Of a stretch of 28,535 nucleotides of DNA, positions 23,861 to 28,535 are shown piece by piece. Where the stretch lies: contig JAWMQL010000013.1 of the NCBI GenBank assembly GCA_033283165.1, positions 1-28,535 on the forward strand. The letters are read 5' to 3'. Within the stretch, counting starts at the first letter, position 1. Each line of letters begins with the position of its first letter. Made by a program: the position numbers and the translations under genes. Origin of the DNA: JAWMQL01 sp033283165. Its GTDB lineage: Bacteria > Pseudomonadota > Gammaproteobacteria > Pseudomonadales > Halieaceae. The notes beneath the pieces were generated by a model, which did no database searches, was not told where the DNA came from, and saw only the letters and a list, made by a program, of their open reading frames with translations.

Positions 23861-25006
23861 TTACCCCCACAGTTCTTTCGAAGCGATCGCCGCGCCTTCT
23901 ACAAGCGCGCCGAGCTTGGCGTAGACGATATCCTGGTCCACCGCGCCGAAGCCGGCGAAGGTGGAGAAGCCGCAATCCGTGCCGGCCATCACCCGCTCAC
24001 GCCCGACGAGATCGGCAAAACGCTGGATGCGCTGTGCTACCAGACGCGGGTGCTCAACGAAATTGGTAGTGGAATCGATCACCCCGGGTACCAGCAACTT
24101 GTCCTCTGGAATGTCCGCGGTGGCAAACACCTCCCACTCGTGGGCGTGGCGCGGGTTGGAAGATTCAAACAACAGGGCCTGGGGCCGTGCGCGCAGGGCA
24201 ATGGGCAATACCATCTCCATGGGCGCGTCGTGGATGTGCGGGCCCTCATAGTTGCCCCAGCAGACATGCAGGCGAACCTTCTCCGGTGGGATATTGCGCA
24301 GTGCATCGTTCATGACATCCACGTGCAGGTTGGCCAGCGACTGATACTCCTCGTCGCTCTTGCCCTTGAACATCATGTGGCGCCCCAGGCCGAGGTCCGG
24401 GGAATCCAGTTGCAGCAGGAAACCCGCGCTGACGATCGCCTCGTATTCCGGGCGCATGGCCTCCCCCAGCGCCTCGAGGTAAGCCTCGTGACTGTCGTAA
24501 TGGCGGTTCGGCTGGAACAGGGCAATGACTCCGGGGGACGCGGCATTCATGAATCCGCCAACAGGCTGGTGCTTGTCCACCGCGGCGCTGAAGTTGGCCA
24601 GGTCCTCTTCCAGCGGGCCGCTGTCCTTCACCTGAATATCATCGACACAACAGGGACGGCGGTAACTCGGGGTACCGCCGCTGCTGGCCTGCCGCTCGAG
24701 GAAGCCCGGAAACTCCTCCAGGTCCGAGGGCGGGTTGCGTTCGCTGTCCCCGGCAAAGCCGGAGATACGATCCTTGACGTAGGTGGCGTAACTGATTTTG
24801 CTCATCTCGCCGTCGCTGACCAGGTCGACGCCGGTGTCCACCTGCCTGCGCACCACCTCGTCCACCGCCTCGGCGATGACTCTGGCCAGTTTTACGGGGT
24901 CATAGGGCTGCTCGTTTTCTTTGGCGAATACGCCGTCGGTGACGGTCTTCGAACGCGGCAGGCTACCCACATGCGTGGTTAAGACACGATCTTGCTGCAA
25001 TGCCAT
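23861..25006 (-). CDS. MetE-like zinc methyltransferase core (cobalamin-independent methionine synthase family)
   Basis: This 381-aa protein corresponds to the C-terminal catalytic barrel of cobalamin-independent methionine synthase only. It begins LTTHVGSLPR, as free-standing members do. The zinc ligands are present: H247 and C249 (RLHVCWGNY), E281 (LLFESSNPRH) and C345 (GTDCGFST). The N-terminal folate-binding half of MetE is absent. Related stand-alone proteins use other thiols and methyl or alkyl donors. In this catabolic setting it may remove a methyl group or add a thiol. It starts with a good ribosome binding site (AAGGAG), 10 bp after the hydrolase gene. Confidence 0.9.
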   Translation of the reverse strand: MALQQDRVLTTHVGSLPRSKTVTDGVFAKENEQPYDPVKLARVIAEAVDEVVRRQVDTGVDLVSDGEMSKISYATYVKDRISGFAGDSERNPPSDLEEFPGFLERQASSGGTPSYRRPCCVDDIQVKDSGPLEEDLANFSAAVDKHQPVGGFMNAASPGVIALFQPNRHYDSHEAYLEALGEAMRPEYEAIVSAGFLLQLDSPDLGLGRHMMFKGKSDEEYQSLANLHVDVMNDALRNIPPEKVRLHVCWGNYEGPHIHDAPMEMVLPIALRARPQALLFESSNPRHAHEWEVFATADIPEDKLLVPGVIDSTTNFVEHPRLVAQRIQRFADLVGRERVMAGTDCGFSTFAGFGAVDQDIVYAKLGALVEGAAIASKELWG

Positions 25007-25016
25007 ATCGGTCTCC

Positions 25017-25727
25017 TTATTGTTGGTCCGACAACCAGTGTGCCAGGGCGAGATTCACGGCGTCCGGTTGTTCCATTGTAGAGAGATGCCCGCACTGGGG
25101 GACAATGACCAGTTGCGCCCCCGGTATGGCGCGCTGCATTTCTTCGTGCCTCTCCGGAGGGCAGAGTAAATCTTCATCACCACACAGCACGAGGCAGGGG
25201 CAATCAATGCCAGGCAAGGTTGCCGTGCTGTCGGGACGATCACGCAGCGCCAGGGATTGGCGGGTGAATACTTCCGGCCCCAGGTCCAACCCCATGGCGA
25301 GCACTTCGTCCAGCAATTCAAGGTCGCCGCGATGGCTGGCGGCCAGGTAGTTGGGCTTCAGTTCATCCCGGAGGATCTCTGCAAGTTCGCCATCCCGTAC
25401 ACGCCGAACGTGTTCATCGCGCAGCAGGCGACGCTCTGGAGGGTCGGACTTGTAGTTACTGTCGAGGAGTGCCAGGCGCTCTACCCTATCGGGGGCCTGC
25501 CGCCAGATTTCCAGGGCAACGATGCCGCCCATAGACAGGCCGGCGAGTGCGAAACGCTGCGGCGCTTGTGACAATACACTCTCCGCCAACCGGGCCACCG
25601 TATCACTCGAGGACAGATCACCGATCTGGATAAGCCGCTCACCGCCGGCAGACAACGCATCCACCTGGTGACGCCACAGACGATGATCACACATCATCCC
25701 GGGCAATAGCAGGAGCGGCGTGGTCAC
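25017..25727 (-). CDS. Alpha/beta-fold hydrolase
   Basis: This 236-aa hydrolase has the nucleophile elbow GLSMGG (Ser65), an acid in CGDEDLLCP and His214 in QCGHLSTMEQP, and an oxyanion region LLLPGMMCDHRLW near the start. This is the standard catalytic triad order. The start is taken as GTG at 25727, which overlaps the TGA of the LacI gene as GTGA; the longer open frame lies inside lacI sequence and has no hydrolase features. It likely hydrolyses an ester, thioester or enol-lactone in the pathway. Confidence 0.88.
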   Translation of the reverse strand: MTTPLLLLPGMMCDHRLWRHQVDALSAGGERLIQIGDLSSSDTVARLAESVLSQAPQRFALAGLSMGGIVALEIWRQAPDRVERLALLDSNYKSDPPERRLLRDEHVRRVRDGELAEILRDELKPNYLAASHRGDLELLDEVLAMGLDLGPEVFTRQSLALRDRPDSTATLPGIDCPCLVLCGDEDLLCPPERHEEMQRAIPGAQLVIVPQCGHLSTMEQPDAVNLALAHWLSDQQ

Positions 25728-26752
25728 GACGACAGGCGTACGGTACTGCCGGCGCGCAGTACACCGGAAAAAGTGCGTTTCTCCGGCGGCAGGGCATCGT
25801 TGTCGATACGCCCCAACAACATGGAAACCGCCGCTTCCGCCATGCTCATCACCGGCTGTTCGATAGTGACGAGATCGTAGCTTAACCACTGGGCGGAGCG
25901 TGAGCCATCAAAGCCCACCACCGATACCTCCCCAGGTACATCGATATCCAGTCGAAAGCGCAGTTCGTCCAGCACGCCGATGGCCATCATGTCGTTGGCG
26001 CAGATAATCGCCTCGGGGACACTGCCCCGCGACTGCATCACCCGCCGGACAGCGCGGCGGCCGGAGTCGTAGCTGTAATCACCATCCTCGCGGGTGATGT
26101 CGGTAACCCCGAGCGCTTCCAGGCGACCAATGGCACCGGCCGTACGCTGCAGGCTGACCACCGAATCCGAGGGCCCACCAATAACGGCAAAGGAACGATG
26201 CCCGGCATGCTCCACCAGCAGGTCGACAATCTTGCGCTCACCCTCGCCCTGGTCGCAGCACACCGAACTGACCGGGATGTCCTGGTAGGAGCGGTTGTAA
26301 AACACCAGCGGGATATTGTGCTGGGCAAACTGCTCGATCTGTTGTGGATCCAGTTGTGCCGCGGCGATCACCCCGTCCACCTGGTGCTGCCACACCTGGT
26401 CCAGCACCTGGGTCACGTCGCTCTCGTGATCGAGGTCGAACAGCAGTACCTGGATATTGCGCTCGGCAAAGCGACGACTCAATTCCGATAAGACTTCCGG
26501 GTAGTAACGCAGGTTGGACTCGATCACGCCAACCATATTCGAGCGACGCGTTATCAGACCCCGGGCGATGGCATTGGGCCGATAACCCAGTAGCTCCACG
26601 GAGCGCATCACCCGCTCGCGCATCTTCTTGGAGACGCTGCCCCCCGGCTTAAAGCAGCGCGACACAGCCGACTGGGACACACCCGCATGGCGCGCCACAT
26701 CGTAGGACGTCGGCAGGCGTTTCGGCGAACGGTCCCGCTCCTTATCAGCCAT
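25724..26752 (-). CDS. LacI-family transcriptional regulator
   Basis: This 342-aa protein has a LacI-type helix-turn-helix (TSYDVARHAGVSQSAVSRCF, residues 15-34), a hinge helix region (VELLGYRPNAIARGL), and a periplasmic-binding-protein-like ligand domain (VGVIESNLRYYPEVLSEL, ICANDMMAIGVLDELR, VVGFDGSRSAQWL). I chose the ATG at 26752, which places the HTH normally; a further ATG at 26800 would add 16 residues and overlap an operator. It heads an operon with the hydrolase, MetE-like and aldolase genes and probably represses the whole cluster through the 16-bp palindromes. Its inducer is probably a sugar-like pathway compound. Confidence 0.93.
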   Translation of the reverse strand: MADKERDRSPKRLPTSYDVARHAGVSQSAVSRCFKPGGSVSKKMRERVMRSVELLGYRPNAIARGLITRRSNMVGVIESNLRYYPEVLSELSRRFAERNIQVLLFDLDHESDVTQVLDQVWQHQVDGVIAAAQLDPQQIEQFAQHNIPLVFYNRSYQDIPVSSVCCDQGEGERKIVDLLVEHAGHRSFAVIGGPSDSVVSLQRTAGAIGRLEALGVTDITREDGDYSYDSGRRAVRRVMQSRGSVPEAIICANDMMAIGVLDELRFRLDIDVPGEVSVVGFDGSRSAQWLSYDLVTIEQPVMSMAEAAVSMLLGRIDNDALPPEKRTFSGVLRAGSTVRLSS

Positions 26753-26794
26753 ACACCACCCCAAAACCAGTACTGACTGGGATGCTAAAGTGGT

Positions 26795-26810
26795 TTGCAT
26801 CGACTTGCAA
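26795..26810. promoter_or_regulatory. LacI-type operator upstream of the regulator gene
   Basis: TTGCATCGACTTGCAA keeps both outer arms (TTGCA and TGCAA) of the cluster palindrome, with a different centre. It lies 43 bp upstream of the regulator ATG and fits autoregulation. Confidence 0.5.
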
Positions 26811-26873
26811 TCCCCAGCTCACCCGCAGATGAGCGGATCGCCCGAAGGGCGCATAAATACTACAGCTTTAGCT

Positions 26874-26889
26874 TTGACTCCGAATGCAG
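26874..26889. promoter_or_regulatory. LacI-type operator upstream of the SDR gene
   Basis: TTGACTCCGAATGCAG matches the site at 15945 in 14 of 16 positions and the perfect palindrome in 12. It ends 45 bp before the SDR ATG. Confidence 0.55.
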
Positions 26890-26934
26890 CCGAAGGCTAC
26901 ACTGGCGGCCACTCTGAGTTCACAGGACCGCACT

Positions 26935-27690
26935 ATGTCTGAGACAAAGAATCAGGGCACGGAGGTATTCAGCCTGAAGGGGCGTTGCGCCCTGGTAACC
27001 GGCGCCGGGCGTGGCATCGGCCGCGCCTGCGCACTGCTATTGGCACAGGCCGGGGCCAAGGTCCTGGCGGTGGCACGCTCCGCCGAGGACCTGGATTTGC
27101 TGGCAGCGGAGCACAGCGCCATCGAACCCTGGATCGCCGATGTCACCGACAGCGGCTTCCGGGAACAAATTCTGCAACTGGAACGACTCGATGTACTGGT
27201 CAACAACGTCGGCACCAACAAGCCCCAGCCCTTTCTGGAAGTCGAGGAGGGCGTCCTCGATCAAATGCTGTCCCTCAACCTGCGCTCCGCCTTCCTCGTC
27301 GCCCAGGCAGCCGCACAGATCATGGTCAAACAGGGCAGCGGCTCGATCATTCATATGTCATCGCAAATGGGGCACATCGGCGCAGCAAAGCGCACGGTCT
27401 ACTGCATGACCAAGCACGGCATAGAGGGCCTGACCAAGGCAATGGCGGTAGAATTGGCAGACTTGGGGGTGCGCGTGAACTCCGTGGCACCCACGTTCAT
27501 CGAAACACCGATGACCGCGCCCATGTTGGCCGACCCCGAGTTTCAGGCTGAGGTGCTGAGCAAGATACCTCTGAACCGCGTCGGCCAGGCGGAAGAAATC
27601 GCCGCGGCGGTACTGTTTCTCGCCAGCGACGCTTCGTCGCTGGTTACCGGTGACAGCCTGAAGGCCGACGGGGCCTGGACCGCGCAATAG
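26935..27690 (+). CDS. Short-chain dehydrogenase/reductase (SDR)
   Basis: This 251-aa classical SDR has the cofactor motif TGAGRGIG (residues 22-29), NNVG (90-93) and the catalytic set Ser143, Tyr156 and Lys160 (SSQMGHIGAA, then YCMTKHG). The C-terminal ASLVTGDSLKADGAW region fits the sugar- or acyl-dehydrogenase type. It would oxidise a secondary alcohol with NAD(P). The ATG at 26935 has a Shine-Dalgarno sequence (AGGA); an in-frame upstream ATG at 26884 lies inside the operator and is less likely. It is divergent from the LacI gene. Confidence 0.93.
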   Translation: MSETKNQGTEVFSLKGRCALVTGAGRGIGRACALLLAQAGAKVLAVARSAEDLDLLAAEHSAIEPWIADVTDSGFREQILQLERLDVLVNNVGTNKPQPFLEVEEGVLDQMLSLNLRSAFLVAQAAAQIMVKQGSGSIIHMSSQMGHIGAAKRTVYCMTKHGIEGLTKAMAVELADLGVRVNSVAPTFIETPMTAPMLADPEFQAEVLSKIPLNRVGQAEEIAAAVLFLASDASSLVTGDSLKADGAWTAQ

Positions 27691-27700
27691 AGCACGGAGC

Positions 27701-27724
27701 CCGGTCCTGACACTAACCGGTTTT
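27701..27724 (+). terminator. Rho-independent terminator-like hairpin after the SDR gene
   Basis: CCGGT (27701-27705) and ACCGG (27716-27720) pair around a 10-base loop and are followed by TTTT. The stem is short, so it is a weak candidate, but the position just after the stop is right. Confidence 0.45.
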
Positions 27725-27767
27725 AATGTAATGAACCATCCCTACCCACGCCGCTAGCCCGGCGGGA

Positions 27768-27797
27768 GTCCTCAGACTAGCCTTTAGGCTGCAGGAC
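27768..27797 (+). other. Hairpin in the IS110-type leader
   Basis: GTCCT and AGGAC, with inner AGCC and GGCT arms around TTTA, form a hairpin 25 bp before the IS110-type transposase start. Such structured leaders occur in IS110-family elements; a bridge RNA assignment would be speculative. Confidence 0.4.
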
Positions 27798-27821
27798 CTC
27801 AACTTTGGACGGGAGATCGAC

Positions 27822-27914
27822 ATGACTATTAGTATCCTAGGCATTGATATTGCCAAAAACACCTTTCAACTCCACGGCGCCGATATTTCTGGCAAGGCCG
27901 TTCACAAGAAACGT
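27822..27914 (+). pseudogene. IS110-family transposase, N-terminal remnant
   Basis: Thirty-one codons encode MTISILGIDIAKNTFQLHG, then ADISGKAVHKKR. This is the start of the RuvC-like DEDD domain of IS110-family transposases, with the first Asp in GIDIAK. The frame then runs into the dispersed repeat at CGTATGCAT and stops soon after. The rest of the element, including the catalytic Ser domain, is missing. A good ribosome binding site (GGGAGA) is still present. Confidence 0.75.
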
Positions 27915-28107
27915 ATGCATAGCGAAATCCTAATTTGCCCACAATATCAATGACTTGATCGTTGCCGACTTCAGGATGCGACATAACCCTCAAACGGCAT
28001 GAAAGACTCGATCCCCCTGCTATTCCACCTGCTCACCACCCTTGATGTTTGAGCCACCGGTGGCTGCTTGAAGAGCGAGTTCGCCAGAGACGGTTTGATC
28101 ACCATCC

Positions 28108-28182
28108 CCCCTACTCCCCCTTTAGCCCGTGAACCGCCAACTACTGTGCCCACGAAAATTTTGGTGATCTCCTAAAAGGCCC
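28108..28182 (+). repeat. 75-bp CCCCTACTC...TAAAAGGCCC motif, copy D
   Basis: This starts CCCCTACTCCCCCTTTAG and ends CTCCTAAAAGGCCC, 75 bp. It is the fourth copy of the motif, inside the second dispersed repeat. Confidence 0.65.
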
Positions 28183-28200
28183 ACCGCCAATCCCCAGAAA

Positions 28201-28310
28201 CACCACCCAACCCGTCTCACCCGTCGGATCCGACGACTCTCCAGCATTCACAAGGCCTTGACGATACTGGATTGGCGACGGGTGCGTCGAGTACGTCGGG
28301 TTGTCTGGTG
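28201..28310. repeat. 110-bp imperfect palindrome in the second dispersed repeat
   Basis: The palindrome has the same layout as at 6695-6804, centred on AAGGCCTT at 28255/28256. Both arms are preserved, with a few substitutions. Confidence 0.75.
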
Positions 28311-28420
28311 GAAACTATATCGGGGCGACTCAGCTGGGAGATGTCTGCTTTGCTCTGCGATAGCGGTCGTTCAACTGGTTGATACACCGTCGGGTGAAAC
28401 GTCTCTTTTCGCCTGCGAAT

Positions 28421-28535
28421 TCAATCGGTCGATGCAACACACGCATTAAATCTAGCAGCTGGCGTTTCATAGTCCAGGGTTTTCCTGGGTCGCTCGTTCA
28501 GCTCTCTCGCAATCCAGTCCAGCTTCGCCTGGGTG
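28421..28535 (-). CDS. IS30-family transposase, C-terminal end (partial)
   Basis: On the minus strand 37 codons before a TGA encode TQAKLDWIARELNERPRKTL, then DYETPAARFNACVASTD. This is the characteristic C-terminus of IS30-family transposases (LNERPRKTLxYxTPxxxF). The gene continues beyond the window, so its integrity is unknown. It lies next to the second dispersed repeat. Confidence 0.8.
   Translation of the reverse strand, partial: TQAKLDWIARELNERPRKTLDYETPAARFNACVASTD

Larger units (their letters stand above)
27912..28364 (+). repeat. Dispersed repeat of about 440 bp, copy B (second copy)
   Basis: This is the second copy of the repeat at 6401-6849, in the same orientation, cutting the IS110 remnant. 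By eye it is about 85-90% identical, with the longest identical runs around the CTCCTAAAAGGCCCACC stretch and the palindrome. No protein-coding potential of its own is supported. It fills the space between the IS110 and IS30 remnants. Confidence 0.85.

Noticed and set aside
1..28535. CRISPR arrays, tRNA or rRNA genes
   Set aside because: No regularly spaced short repeats and no tRNA cloverleaf or rRNA sequence were recognised on either strand.

Overview
The window looks like part of an accessory region of a marine-type gammaproteobacterium (perhaps Cellvibrionales/Halieaceae-like; this is inferred from the gene repertoire only). IS scars and mobile-element-like pieces on the left and right enclose a compact catabolic gene cluster of about 15.7 kb (11963-27690).

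Left part (1-8366): three copies of one IS6-family element, all in the same orientation (1-242, 3464-4094, 7593-8366), divide the DNA into two blocks. The first block holds a LysR regulator divergent from a small operon: glutathione S-transferase, NTF2-like protein, 4-oxalocrotonate tautomerase-like protein, YdcZ-type membrane protein, and a zinc alcohol dehydrogenase pseudogene cut by the second IS copy. The second block holds a Tat-exported FAD oxidoreductase, an enoyl-CoA hydratase remnant, a dispersed repeat and a small membrane protein. IS copy 2 carries an exact 143-bp deletion between GACA repeats. IS copy 3 has an amber stop at the codon of the catalytic glutamate.

Middle (8367-11960): a BrnT-type toxin-antitoxin pair, a topoisomerase III (topB) with a LexA-like box, and a 120-aa orphan protein bracketed by two copies of a 75-bp noncoding motif. 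The same motif occurs twice more, inside two direct repeats of about 440 bp at 6401 and 27912 that flank the central 21.5 kb.

Catabolic cluster (11963-27690): a minus-strand operon (bicupin, HisD-like dehydrogenase, two NTF2/SnoaL-type proteins) diverges from a TonB-dependent receptor and a sodium:solute symporter. A second divergent pair encodes two more double-NTF2 proteins, one followed by a COG3618 amidohydrolase. A third divergent pair is a LacI-family regulator operon (with alpha/beta hydrolase, MetE-like zinc methyltransferase and HpcH/HpaI aldolase) opposite an SDR dehydrogenase. All three divergent intergenic regions carry versions of one palindrome, TTGCATTCGAATGCAA, which is the likely operator of the LacI-type regulator. 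The set suggests uptake through the outer membrane, sodium-driven import, then oxidation, lactone or ester hydrolysis, dehydration/isomerisation and retro-aldol cleavage of an oxygenated, perhaps sugar-like or methylated compound. The substrate is not identifiable from sequence. I consider this locus the best candidate for an undescribed system.

Right end (27700-28535): an IS110-family transposase remnant cut after 31 codons by the second 440-bp repeat, then the C-terminal end of an IS30-family transposase running off the window.
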